Assembly (NCBI RefSeq): GCF_018128905.1
Contig: NZ_CP063808.1
Coordinates: 8,990,001 to 9,054,000 of the forward strand
Direction of reading: 5' to 3'
Length of the DNA stretch: 64,000 nucleotides
DNA from: Streptomyces sp. A2-16
Lineage (GTDB): Bacteria > Actinomycetota > Actinomycetes > Streptomycetales > Streptomycetaceae
Shown here in pieces: positions 38,385-46,938 of the stretch. The stretch's first letter is position 1. Every line of letters starts with the position of its first letter. The notes under the pieces were generated by a model. It had not been told where the DNA came from. It worked only from the letters and a program-made list of their open reading frames with translations, and searched no databases. The position numbers and the translations under genes were made by a program.

Positions 38385-39133
38385 GCACTGCTTCCCTGGA
38401 GGTCTCCGGCCTCGCCTTCGCCTACCCGGACGGGCACCAGGCCCTGTTCGGCGTGGACTTCTCGATCGCGCGCGGCGAGCGGGTCGCGCTGCTCGGACCG
38501 AACGGCGCCGGCAAGACGACCCTCGTGCTGCACCTCAACGGCATCCTGAGCGGCGGGGTGGGCACGGTCAGGGTCGCCGGACTGCCCGTGGGCCGACAGC
38601 ACATGGCGGAGATCCGGCGCAGGGTCGGGATCGTGTTCCAGGACCCCGACGACCAGCTCTTCATGCCGACCGTGCGCGAGGACGTGGCGTTCGGGCCGGC
38701 GGCGGCCGGGCTGAAGGGGCCCGAGCTGGAGGCACGCGTGCGGACCGCTCTGGAGCGGGTCGGCATGGCGGACTACGCGCAAAGGCCCCCGCACCACCTC
38801 TCCTTCGGGCAGCGGCGCCGGGTGGCGGTGGCGACCGTGCTCGCGATGGAGCCGGAGATCCTCGTCCTGGACGAGCCCTCCTCCAATCTCGACCCGGCTT
38901 CCCGCCGCGAACTCGCCGACATCCTGCGCTCGTTGGACGTGACGGTCCTGATGGTCACGCACGATCTGCCGTACGCGCTTGAGCTGTGCCCGCGCTCGCT
39001 GATCCTGAGCGAGGGCACCATCGCCGCGGACGGGAGGACCGGCGAACTCCTCGCCGACGACGAGCTGATGCGGGCCCACCGGCTGGAGTTGCCCTTCGGA
39101 TTCGATCCGCGGTCCGTGACAATGGGCGCGTGA
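38381..39133 (+). CDS. cbiO: ECF transporter ATPase CbiO
   Basis: 250 residues. Walker A GPNGAGKTT, Q-loop VFQDPDDQLFMPTVREDVAFGP (characteristic of ECF A-components), signature LSFGQRRR, Walker B ILVLDEPSSNLDP, switch HD in VTHDLPYAL. GTG 38381 overlaps the cbiQ stop by 4 nt. It drives metal uptake with CbiMN and CbiQ. Its own stop overlaps the next start (GTGA) of an OhrR-type regulator, an unexpected continuation of the operon. Confidence 0.95.
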   Translation: MSTASLEVSGLAFAYPDGHQALFGVDFSIARGERVALLGPNGAGKTTLVLHLNGILSGGVGTVRVAGLPVGRQHMAEIRRRVGIVFQDPDDQLFMPTVREDVAFGPAAAGLKGPELEARVRTALERVGMADYAQRPPHHLSFGQRRRVAVATVLAMEPEILVLDEPSSNLDPASRRELADILRSLDVTVLMVTHDLPYALELCPRSLILSEGTIAADGRTGELLADDELMRAHRLELPFGFDPRSVTMGA

Positions 39134-39591
39134 CGAACGAAGAGGACGCCGGCTCGCTGCTGCTCGACGACCAGTTGTGCTTCGCGCTGTACGCCGCCCA
39201 GCGCGCGGTGACCGCCGCGTACCGGCCCCTCCTCGACGAGCTGGGGCTCACCTACCCGCAGTACCTCGTGCTGCTGGTGCTGTGGGAGCGCGGCGAGACG
39301 ACGGTGAAGGAGCTGGCCGGCGCCCTGCGCCTCGACTACGGCACGGTCTCGCCGCTGCTCAAGCGGCTGGAGAGCGCGGGGCTGGTGAGCCGGGAGCGCG
39401 CGGCGAGCGACGAGCGTTCCGTGCGGGTGGCGTGCACGGGACGCGCACAGGACCTCAAGGAGCGCGCGGCAGCCGTCCCCGGCGCCCTGCTCGCGGCGAC
39501 GGCCCTCGACAGCACGGAGGCCGCGCGGTTGCGCGAGGAGCTGCACCGGCTCGCGCAACGGGCGGACGCCGCGGCCGAACGCCCCCGCTGA
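39130..39591 (+). CDS. OhrR-type MarR regulator
   Basis: 153 residues. The N-terminal LLLDDQLCFALYAAQRA has the peroxide-sensing Cys (LCFALY) and the tyrosines that stabilise it in OhrR. The winged helix is TTVKELAGALRLDYGTVSPLLKRLESAGLVSRERAASDERSV. Oxidation by organic hydroperoxides would release DNA. GTG 39130 overlaps the cbiO stop by 4 nt, so it can be read from the metal-transporter transcript as well. The ohr gene follows after 107 bp containing a palindrome, the expected operator place. Confidence 0.88.
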   Translation: MTNEEDAGSLLLDDQLCFALYAAQRAVTAAYRPLLDELGLTYPQYLVLLVLWERGETTVKELAGALRLDYGTVSPLLKRLESAGLVSRERAASDERSVRVACTGRAQDLKERAAAVPGALLAATALDSTEAARLREELHRLAQRADAAAERPR

Positions 39592-39638
39592 CCTTCTGTT
39601 ACCCGAAGTCACTACCCCCTGGTAACCCGACCCCGACC

Positions 39639-39650
39639 TACCGGCCGGTA
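39639..39650. promoter_or_regulatory. Palindrome upstream of ohr
   Basis: TACCGGCCGGTA is a perfect 12-bp palindrome about 50 nt before the ohr start. A second pair, GTTACC (39598-39603) and GGTAAC (39621-39626), lies upstream. Either could be the operator of the adjacent OhrR-type protein; neither matches the AT-rich OhrR consensus I know. Confidence 0.4.
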
Positions 39651-39698
39651 CCTTGTGCACGATGTACTTGCGCGCACTTCTCCGGGGGGAGATCAGCC

Positions 39699-40145
39699 AT
39701 GCCTGAGGAAACAGCCGTCGACACCCGGCCGACGAAGATCATGTATGTCGCCGAGGCCACCGCGCACGGCGGCCGGGACGGCTATGTCACCAGCCAGGAC
39801 GGCCAGATCGAGCTCAAGGTCGCGATGCCCCCGGCGCTGGGCGGGGACGGAAACGGCACCAACCCGGAGCAGTTGTTCGCCGCCGGATACAGCTCCTGCT
39901 TCCACAACGCGCTGATCCTCGTCGGCAACCGCGAGGGCTACGACCTGACCGGTTCCACGGTCGCCGCGAAGGTCGGCATCGGCCCCAACAAGCACCGCGG
40001 CTACGGCCTCGCGGTCGCCCTGAGCGTCTCCCTGCCGGTCCTCGACGCGGACCTCGCGGCGAAGCTCGTGGACGCGGCCCACGAGGTCTGCCCGTACTCG
40101 AACGCGACCCGCGGGAACATCGACGTGACGATCCTGCTTGGGTGA
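39699..40145 (+). CDS. ohr: Organic hydroperoxide resistance protein (Ohr)
   Basis: 148-residue OsmC/Ohr-fold thiol peroxidase reducing organic peroxides. The two catalytic cysteines are in YSSCFHNAL (about 62) and EVCPYSNATRGN (about 129), and the reactive Arg is in the N-terminal HGGRDGYV. ATG 39699 with GGGGGGAGA upstream. Paired with the OhrR-type gene just before it. This copy probably corresponds to one of several Ohr paralogues in Streptomyces. Confidence 0.95.
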   Translation: MPEETAVDTRPTKIMYVAEATAHGGRDGYVTSQDGQIELKVAMPPALGGDGNGTNPEQLFAAGYSSCFHNALILVGNREGYDLTGSTVAAKVGIGPNKHRGYGLAVALSVSLPVLDADLAAKLVDAAHEVCPYSNATRGNIDVTILLG

Positions 40146-40173
40146 CACAGGAACACCCGCACGCAGGAAGGGC

Positions 40174-41340
40174 ATGCACGTGGACGTGAACGGCACGGTC
40201 GCCGACGGCTTCGAGCCGGTCAGGGACGTGTTCGCGCGCAACTTCGAGGCTCTCGGGGACCGGGGCGCGGCCGTCGCCGTGTACCGGGACGGCCGCAAGG
40301 TGGTCGACCTGTGGGCCGGCACCCGGGACATCGACGGCACCGAGCCCTGGGAGCGCGGCACCGCGCAGGTCGTGCGCTCGGCCACCAAGGGCGTCGCTGC
40401 CGCCGCAGTCCTGCTGCTGCACCAGCGCGGGGAACTGGACCTGGACGCGCCGGTCGCCGAGTACTGGCCCGAGTTCAAGGCGCGCGGCAAGGAGCGGGTG
40501 CTGGTCCGGCAGGTGCTGAACCACCGGGCCGGGCTGCCGGTGATCGACCGGCCGCTCACCCCCGAGGAGGCCCTGGACCCGCTGAAGGGCCCCGAGGCGG
40601 CCGCCGCCCAGGCACCCGTCTGGGAGCCCGGCACGGACCACGGGTATCACGCGCTGACGTACGGCTGGATGCTGGACGAACTGGTGCGCAGGGTGACCGG
40701 GCTCGGCGCCGGTGCGTGGATCGCGCGGGAGATCGCCGGGCCGCTGGGGGCCGAGTTCTGGCTCGGGCTGCCGCCCGAGGAGGAAGCGGCCGGACGGGCC
40801 GGACGGGTCGGGCGGGTCGAGGGACCGGAGCCCGCCGGCGGCCTGCGCGCCCGGCCCAGGCGCTCCGTCACCGAGGCCTACGAGGACCCCGGCTCCCTCA
40901 CCCGTCGCGCCTTCGCCGCGATCACCCCCTTCCCCGATCAGAACACCCCGGCGTACCGGGCGAGCGCCCTGCCCGCGACCAACGGGATCGCCACGGCCGA
41001 CGGCCTGGCGCGGATCTACGCGGCGATGATCGGCGAGGTCGACGGGGTGCGCCTCCTCGACCCGGCCACGGTCGAACTCGCCCGCGCCGAGGAGTCGGCG
41101 GGCCCGGACCGGGTGCTCGTCGTGAACACCCGGTTCGGCCTCGGCCACATGCTGCACGGCAGCGCCTCGCCGTTCCTCGGCGCGGGCTCCTTCGGGCACC
41201 CCGGCCGCGGCGGCTCCCTCGGCTTCGCCGACCCGGAGAGCGGCATCGCCTTCGGCTATGTCACCAACGGCTTCCGCAGGACGGTGACGGCGGACCCCAG
41301 GGCGCAGGCCCTGGTGAGGGCGGTGCGGGCGGCGCTGTAG
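40174..41340 (+). CDS. Serine hydrolase, beta-lactamase/class C fold (family VIII esterase-like)
   Basis: 388 residues, no signal peptide. Ser-x-x-Lys motif RSATKG (Ser69, Lys72), a candidate Tyr in DHGYHALTYG, and the third motif HPGRGGS near 345 in place of KTG. This set is typical of EstB-like esterases and alkyl-hydrolases rather than true beta-lactamases. ATG 40174 with GGAAGGGC upstream. Starts 28 nt after ohr, so perhaps co-transcribed. Substrate unknown. Confidence 0.88.
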   Translation: MHVDVNGTVADGFEPVRDVFARNFEALGDRGAAVAVYRDGRKVVDLWAGTRDIDGTEPWERGTAQVVRSATKGVAAAAVLLLHQRGELDLDAPVAEYWPEFKARGKERVLVRQVLNHRAGLPVIDRPLTPEEALDPLKGPEAAAAQAPVWEPGTDHGYHALTYGWMLDELVRRVTGLGAGAWIAREIAGPLGAEFWLGLPPEEEAAGRAGRVGRVEGPEPAGGLRARPRRSVTEAYEDPGSLTRRAFAAITPFPDQNTPAYRASALPATNGIATADGLARIYAAMIGEVDGVRLLDPATVELARAEESAGPDRVLVVNTRFGLGHMLHGSASPFLGAGSFGHPGRGGSLGFADPESGIAFGYVTNGFRRTVTADPRAQALVRAVRAAL

Positions 41341-41344
41341 CGGC

Positions 41345-41620
41345 TCACACGTTGATCGAGTGGGACGTCCGACCGGACGCCGCGTCGATCTCGTCGTGGG
41401 CCTTGGTGAGCAGTTGCATCGCGAGTTCGTTCAGCGCACGGGCGCCGGCGACCTCCTCTCCCACCCTCGGCTGATTGCTGTCGGACCGGTGGCGGGTGGC
41501 ATGCCCGTGCGTGCGCACCTCGGTGCCGTCCGGCAGCCGTACCATCGCGGCCGCCCGCGTGTGCTGGTCGTCCTCCTGGAACTCCAACTCGATGTGCCAT
41601 CCCACAGTGGTGTGCGTCAT
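41345..41620 (-). CDS. DUF1876 (dsRBD-like) protein
   Basis: 91 residues: TTVGWHIELEFQEDDQHTRAAAMVRLPDGTEVRTHGHATRHRSD... then GEEVAGARALNELAMQLLTKAHDEI. The beta-strand pattern and the GHAxRxPxD...P.VGEE.A.ARAL motif are those of DUF1876, small actinobacterial proteins with a double-stranded-RNA-binding-like fold and no established role. ATG 41620 with AGGTGATCGTC upstream. Ends 4 nt from the convergent esterase stop. Confidence 0.85.
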   Translation of the reverse strand: MTHTTVGWHIELEFQEDDQHTRAAAMVRLPDGTEVRTHGHATRHRSDSNQPRVGEEVAGARALNELAMQLLTKAHDEIDAASGRTSHSINV

Positions 41621-41724
41621 GACGATCACCTCCGAAGCGTGTGCTTCCAGGGTGCTCCTCGGAGAGCCGCGGCGCACGGGGCGCTGGACCGGCAGCACAC
41701 CGGCCACTGATTCCCGGTCGCCGG

Positions 41725-44454
41725 TCAGCCGTCGGACTCCGGTGACGGGAGGTAGGCGCCGGGCACGTCGTTCGGCGCGTACACCTTCCTGTCGCCGGGG
41801 TACGGCTCGGTCCAGGCGTGCGTCTGGTACCAGGTGTAGCGGTTCATCTGCTCGGCGTTGGCGTAGTCCGGCACCGCGTGCGCACCGGTCAGGCGCTGGT
41901 GCGAGGCCCATGTCTTCCACTGCGCGGCGAGGTTCCGCCGGGCCTCGGGCACCGCGGCGGTCGTCGGCGCGGGGGCCGCGTCGGCGTCCTGGGCGGCCGG
42001 GGTGTCCGCGCCGCACGAGGGCGTGGGGCTCACGCCGAGGGTCAGCGAGGTGCGGTTGGGCACCGCGGTGAACGGGGTGTCGTCCGGCTTCCCCGTGAAC
42101 GCCCCGTACATCGGTGTGGCCGCGCTGTCCTTCTGGTTCATCGGGTGGATCCCGAGGATCTGCTCGACCGTGCGGATCATCGTGATCTGCGTGTAGTAGT
42201 GGCTGTCGACGGTGCCGTGCTGGGCGTAGGGGCTGATGATCTGGACCGGCGCCCGGTGGCCGTCGACGTGGTCGAGGCCGTTCTGGGAGTCGTCCTCGAC
42301 GACGAAGATCGCCGAGTCCTTCCAGTACGTGCTGTGGGAGATCTCGTCGACCATCCGGCCGACCGCGAGGTCGTTGTCGGCGACCTCGGCGGAGGCGTTG
42401 GCCGGGCCGCCGGTGTGGTCGTCGGAGAACCAGAACATGTTCAGGTTCGCCGGGCCGTTCTTCTCGAAGTCCTGCTTCCAGATCTGTTCCTTGTAGATGT
42501 CCGGGACATCGAGGTCGAACATCGGGAAGCCCTGCACGGAGACCTCGTTGAGCGAGGGGATCGCCGAGCCGGTCCGGATGGGGTACTGGGTCGGCGCCCC
42601 GGTCGCGGCCATGGTCTTCGAGTCGCAGTACAGGTTCTGCCAGGTCGCGCCGGAGGGCTTGGACTCGATCGACTGGAACTCGCCGAAGTCCTTGACCGAC
42701 TTGCCGGCCGCCTGCGCCCCGGTCCACAGGAACCCTGACTTCTGGTGGCCGAGGACGTCGTTCTCGGTGTCGTAACTGCGCGTGTACTCACCGGCGGAGG
42801 ACTCGGTGTACTCCGGGTTGTCCGACTGCATCAGCCAGTTGTGGCCCTCGGCCGAGTTCGTGCCGATGTCGTAGAAGTTGTCGTAGAGGCCGAACTGCTG
42901 GGCCAGGGCGTGCTGGTTGGGTGTGACGTTGGCGCCGAAGGTGGCGAGCGCCGCGTCGCCGTCGCCCTGTGCCATGTCGCCGTAGACCTGGTCGTAGGTG
43001 CGGTTCTCCTTGACCAGCAGGAAGACGTGCTTGATCGTCGAGGGGTCGCCGAGGCGGGCGGGGACCGGCACCGGCCTGGCGTGACGGGTGCCCTTGGCCG
43101 TCGTGACCGAGCCGGGCGTCCAGCCGTTCTGCCGGAAGACCGTCGCCGTCTGCGCCCTGATCACGAGGTCGCTCGGCAGCGTGAACTGCGTGAGGCTCGA
43201 CGTGGTGTCGTGGGTTCCGTGACCGGCGGCCGTGGTGGGGCGGCGGGCGTCGATGCCGCGGGTGTTGGAGACGACGACCTTCCCGCCCACGGTGGTGATC
43301 TCGGCGGGGAAGTAGTCGGTGGGGAGCAGACCGACGTAACTCGCCGGTTCCTGCGCGGACTTGTACCGGTAGACGGCAACCGCGTTCGCGCGGCCCAGCG
43401 TCACCAACAGCCGGCCGTCGTCGGTGAGGGTGACCGCGTCGGGCTCGTAGCCGACCTTCGCCTCGGGCCAGGGCTGGGTGGCGATGGTCTGGACGACCTT
43501 GTTCCTGCGGGTGTCGATGACGGAGACGCTGTTGTCGGCGGTGTTGGTGACGAACACCGTGCCGTTCTCTGCGTAGACGGCGGTCGGATGGAGGCCGACG
43601 GTGAGGGTGCCGACGGCCGCGGCCGGGTGCGCGGTGTCGATGACACTGACCGTGCCGGTGGTCGAGGCGCCCGTCTCGGGGTCGGCAGGCACCTGTGTGC
43701 CGTACGAGTTCATCGTGGTCTCACCGGCCCTGGCCGGGCGGCCGCCCTCGTTGCTGACGTACAGCTTGCCGTCGACCAGGGCGAGACCGCGGGGCGCGGT
43801 GCCGACGGCCCAGCTCTGCTCGACGGTACCGGTGGCCGCGTCGAGGGCCACGACCTTGTTCTGGCCGTTGACCGCCGCGTACACGGTGGAGCCGTCGGCG
43901 GAGAACACGGCCGCGCCGACCAGGGCCTGCTGGGTGCCGACGGTCGGGATCGGGACGGCCACCGGATCGGCGAGGGTCCCGTCCGCTGCGACCGTGAACT
44001 TCGTGTAGCCGGTGGCCTGTCCGAGCCACAGCTGCTTGCCGTCGGGCGAGTAGGTGGGGCCCTCCTGGCCGACCGAGGCGGCGGCGATGCGGAGGTCGTC
44101 CGCCGCGTTGGCGCCGATCCTCTGCTTCACCTGCCCGGTCGCGAGGTCCATGATCACCAGTGCGGCGTCGCCGTCGGTGACCGCGGCCGCGAGGTGGGTG
44201 CCGTCCGGGCTGACCGTCGACGACATGATCTTGCCGTCGTCGATGACGGTCCGGCTGCCGTACGGCTTGAGGAACTGGTCGCTGGAGATGACCTCGCCGT
44301 CGGCGGTGTTCTGCGCGACCTGCTGGGTGCCGAACCGGTAGGTCGAGGCGACCGCGGTGCCGGTGACGCCGAGGGCGACGGCGATGCCGGCGGCCACCAA
44401 CAGGGTCCGGCGTCCGACCGGCTTCTTCTCTCTGATACGCCGTGTCACATGCAT
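41725..44454 (-). CDS. Secreted YncE-type beta-propeller / phosphoesterase-family protein
   Basis: 909 residues. A basic, Tat-like or Sec signal anchor (RRIREKKPVGRRTLLVAAGIAVALG) leads to a seven-bladed YncE-like propeller (about 70-470, repeated VxVIDxxxxxVxxTIxxG units such as NSVSVIDTRRNKVVQTI). After it comes an alkaline-phosphatase-superfamily phosphoesterase domain (about 480-790; IKHVFLLVKENRTYDQVYGD, SAEGHNWLMQSDNPEY, IFVVEDDSQNGLDHVDGHRAP) carrying metal-binding residues. A Pro/Ala-rich stretch and a helical tail end it. Third gene of an ABC-transporter operon, 4 nt after the permease. Phosphodiester hydrolysis outside the cell is likely; substrate unknown. Confidence 0.85.
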   Translation of the reverse strand: MHVTRRIREKKPVGRRTLLVAAGIAVALGVTGTAVASTYRFGTQQVAQNTADGEVISSDQFLKPYGSRTVIDDGKIMSSTVSPDGTHLAAAVTDGDAALVIMDLATGQVKQRIGANAADDLRIAAASVGQEGPTYSPDGKQLWLGQATGYTKFTVAADGTLADPVAVPIPTVGTQQALVGAAVFSADGSTVYAAVNGQNKVVALDAATGTVEQSWAVGTAPRGLALVDGKLYVSNEGGRPARAGETTMNSYGTQVPADPETGASTTGTVSVIDTAHPAAAVGTLTVGLHPTAVYAENGTVFVTNTADNSVSVIDTRRNKVVQTIATQPWPEAKVGYEPDAVTLTDDGRLLVTLGRANAVAVYRYKSAQEPASYVGLLPTDYFPAEITTVGGKVVVSNTRGIDARRPTTAAGHGTHDTTSSLTQFTLPSDLVIRAQTATVFRQNGWTPGSVTTAKGTRHARPVPVPARLGDPSTIKHVFLLVKENRTYDQVYGDMAQGDGDAALATFGANVTPNQHALAQQFGLYDNFYDIGTNSAEGHNWLMQSDNPEYTESSAGEYTRSYDTENDVLGHQKSGFLWTGAQAAGKSVKDFGEFQSIESKPSGATWQNLYCDSKTMAATGAPTQYPIRTGSAIPSLNEVSVQGFPMFDLDVPDIYKEQIWKQDFEKNGPANLNMFWFSDDHTGGPANASAEVADNDLAVGRMVDEISHSTYWKDSAIFVVEDDSQNGLDHVDGHRAPVQIISPYAQHGTVDSHYYTQITMIRTVEQILGIHPMNQKDSAATPMYGAFTGKPDDTPFTAVPNRTSLTLGVSPTPSCGADTPAAQDADAAPAPTTAAVPEARRNLAAQWKTWASHQRLTGAHAVPDYANAEQMNRYTWYQTHAWTEPYPGDRKVYAPNDVPGAYLPSPESDG

Positions 44455-44458
44455 GGAC

Positions 44459-45814
44459 CTATCCCTTCGAGGTGGTGTCGAGCAGCTCGACGTTTCCGTC
44501 GAACTGCCACAGCGGGTTCGGGGCGTCCCCGGTCTCGGTCCGCACCAGGAAGTAGCCGTTCACTTCCTTCGGACCGTCCCCGTCGGCCACGAACCGGCCG
44601 TCCGATCCGACGTCGAGTTGGTAGATCGCGGTCCCCGTGACCGCGGTACCGGGCAGGTGCCAGGTCACGACACACCGCCAGTCGTTGCCCGCTCCCTGTT
44701 GAGCGGCCTGGCCGTCGCTCTTGGTGCACGCCGCCGACGCCCTGAGCCGGGCCTCGGTGACGGCGGGGCGGTGCAGTTGTTCGGTCTGTGTGCGGTACAG
44801 GTGGGCGAAGGCGGTGGCGAGCGATCGCTCCACTTTGGCCTGCGTGATGCCCGTCGAGGGAGCGGCCACCGCGAGCACCGCGACGGTGACAGCGGTCAGC
44901 GCGGCGAGCGGCAGCACGCCCACCGTGAAGGCACGGCGCCCGGCACCGTCGTAGGCGGGATTGGTGAAGTCCCGCCGGAGGAACAGCAGATGGGCCATCG
45001 CGGTCGCGAGCACGGCCCACGCCAGGCTGACGGCGACCCCGATGAGGAGCGGGGCGAGCTGGAGCGGTGCGGTGAACAGGCCGTTCCAGGAGATGAAGGC
45101 GTAGCCGGGCAGGGCGAGGCGTACGGCGACGGGCAGCGGCAGCATCTGGGCGACCTGCGTGCCGAGCGCGACCAGCGGGGGCAGCAGCAGCCCCGTCGGG
45201 GAGCGGCCCAGCGCGACCGACCCGAGCAGGCCGATCGCGGCGAGGGCCAGGGTGGGGGCCAGGGCCGCGACCCAGGCGAGCAGGACCTTCTCCGCCGCGT
45301 CACCGGGCGCCAGAAGGTGGCCGTCGAGGCCGACAAGCGGCTGACTGCCGACGGACGCGAGCCCGCCGAGGGCACTGGAGCAGGCGAGCCCGGCCACGAG
45401 CACCAGGATCACGGTGAGGCCGGCCAGCACCTTCGCCGCGAAGATCCGCCGCGGTGAGCGGACCGCCACCAGCAGGTGCCGCCAGGTGCCGAGCCGGTCC
45501 TCGGCGGCGAACACGTCACCGGCGACCACCGAGGTCAGCAGCGGCAGCGCCCAGGTGCCCGCGAAGCCCAGCATCACCAGCGGTCCGGCCCATCCGGTGG
45601 CGTGCATCCAGCGGCCGAAGAGGGTGTCGGAGGGAAGGGTGCTCTGCTGGCCGACCCCGGCGACGAAGAGTCCCGGCGCGATCCAGCAGGCGAGGACGAG
45701 GAGACGGACGCGCCACTGGGAGACGAGCTTGACGAGCTCGAAGCGGTAGCCGCGCGGGACCGAGACGGGCCGGGCGGCGGCGGGGGCGGGGGGCGCGGTG
45801 ACCGTGGTGGTCAT
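44459..45814 (-). CDS. ABC-2-type transporter permease with an extracytoplasmic C-terminal domain
   Basis: 451 residues. Six hydrophobic segments in residues 35-320 (e.g. LVLACWIAPGLFVAGVG, VLLAWVAALAPTLALAAIGLLGSVALG), typical of ABC-2 permeases, then a seventh (FTVGVLPLAALTAVTVAVLAVA). A soluble domain of about 130 residues follows (two Cys, ACTKSDGQ and WRCVVTWHLPGTAVTGTAIYQLDVGSDGRFVADGDG), presumably outside the cell. That extra domain is unusual for such permeases. The start overlaps the ATPase stop by 4 nt. Transported molecule unknown. Confidence 0.85.
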   Translation of the reverse strand: MTTTVTAPPAPAAARPVSVPRGYRFELVKLVSQWRVRLLVLACWIAPGLFVAGVGQQSTLPSDTLFGRWMHATGWAGPLVMLGFAGTWALPLLTSVVAGDVFAAEDRLGTWRHLLVAVRSPRRIFAAKVLAGLTVILVLVAGLACSSALGGLASVGSQPLVGLDGHLLAPGDAAEKVLLAWVAALAPTLALAAIGLLGSVALGRSPTGLLLPPLVALGTQVAQMLPLPVAVRLALPGYAFISWNGLFTAPLQLAPLLIGVAVSLAWAVLATAMAHLLFLRRDFTNPAYDGAGRRAFTVGVLPLAALTAVTVAVLAVAAPSTGITQAKVERSLATAFAHLYRTQTEQLHRPAVTEARLRASAACTKSDGQAAQQGAGNDWRCVVTWHLPGTAVTGTAIYQLDVGSDGRFVADGDGPKEVNGYFLVRTETGDAPNPLWQFDGNVELLDTTSKG

Positions 45815-46755
45815 CTACCGGCCTCCTGTCCCTCGGTGAGGGCCAGGAACGCGGCCTCCAGGGGCGAGACCACCGGCGCGAGTTCACGCACCGCGACACC
45901 AGACGTCACCAGCCCCGCGACCAGTTCGTCGAGGGCGGGCACCAGGGCGCGGACGACGAGCACACCGGCGTCCCGTGTCCGCCGTCCGCCGTCGTCGACG
46001 ATCCGGATCCCGTCCGTCGCGTCGGCCAGTCGCCGCGCGGCCTCCGGGTCGGACGTCCGTACCCGGTAGTCGAGTTCACGGCTCTCGGCGGCCAGTTTGC
46101 CGAGCGGGCCCGAGAACACGACCCGGCCGGTGGCGAGGATGGTGACCTCGGAGCACAGGGCCTCCAGGTCGTCCATGCGGTGGCTGGAGAGCACGATGGC
46201 GGTGCCGTTCGCGGCGAGCCGTTCCAGGACGCCGTGCACATGGCGTTTTCCCGCCGGGTCGAGGCCGTTGGAGGGTTCGTCCAGCACGAGCAGCCGCGGC
46301 CGGGTCAGCAGTGCGGCGGCGAGCCCGAGCCGTTGGCGCATGCCGAGGGAGAAGCCGCGGGTCCTGTCGTCGGCGACGTCGGTGAGCCCGACCTCGTCGA
46401 GCACGTCGTCGATGCCGGCCGTACGCGCGTCCCGGCCGCGGAGTTCGGCCAGCGCGGCGAGGTTCTGCCGGGCGGTGAGCGAAGGGTAGAGGCCGGGTCC
46501 GTCCACGAATCCGGCGACCGAGCCGGGGACGGCGAACGCCCGGCCGACCGGCGTCCCCAGGATCTCCAGGCTGCCGCCGTCGGCGACGGACAGGCCCAGC
46601 AGGAGCCCGAGCAGTGTGGTCTTGCCGGCGCCGTTCGGCCCGACCAGGCCGTGGATCTGTCCCCGCGTCACATCGAGGTCGACGCCGTCGAGCGCCACGA
46701 CCTCGCCGAAGCACTTGGTGATCCCGCGGGCCCGGACGGCGTGGAGTGCGTCCAT
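45811..46755 (-). CDS. ABC transporter ATPase (ABC-2 exporter type)
   Basis: 314 residues. Walker A GPNGAGKTT, signature FSLGMRQRL, Walker B LLVLDEPSNGLDP, switch His in LSSHRMDDL, and a C-terminal regulatory domain of about 90 residues as in drug- and bacteriocin-exporting ATPases. ATG 46755. First gene of a three-gene operon with the permease and the YncE/phosphoesterase protein. Three 11-nt-spaced repeats lie upstream (46891-46923). Confidence 0.93.
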   Translation of the reverse strand: MDALHAVRARGITKCFGEVVALDGVDLDVTRGQIHGLVGPNGAGKTTLLGLLLGLSVADGGSLEILGTPVGRAFAVPGSVAGFVDGPGLYPSLTARQNLAALAELRGRDARTAGIDDVLDEVGLTDVADDRTRGFSLGMRQRLGLAAALLTRPRLLVLDEPSNGLDPAGKRHVHGVLERLAANGTAIVLSSHRMDDLEALCSEVTILATGRVVFSGPLGKLAAESRELDYRVRTSDPEAARRLADATDGIRIVDDGGRRTRDAGVLVVRALVPALDELVAGLVTSGVAVRELAPVVSPLEAAFLALTEGQEAGR

Positions 46756-46890
46756 GAGTCCCTTGCGTCCCTTCTCTCGCGGTCCGCAGGGACCTTAGGG
46801 ACGACACCCGACCCGGCCCCGGACGTCCGCCTGAACGCCCAGGGAACGAACCGTCAAGGCCTCGGCAAGTAGGCAAACAAAGGACCGCTG

Positions 46891-46923
46891 TTGGGCGGGA
46901 CTTGGGCAGCGCTTGGGACAGAC
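46891..46923. promoter_or_regulatory. Three 11-nt-spaced TTGGG direct repeats upstream of the ABC operon
   Basis: TTGGG begins at 46891, 46902 and 46913 with strict 11-nt spacing (GTTGGGCGGGA / CTTGGGCAGCG / CTTGGGACAGA). The 183-bp gap between the EamA stop and the ATPase start holds no gene. Spacing of one helical turn is used by SARP and PhoP regulators in Streptomyces, but the sequence itself does not match either consensus. Confidence 0.45.
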
Positions 46924-46938
46924 CCGCGGGGCGGACGG

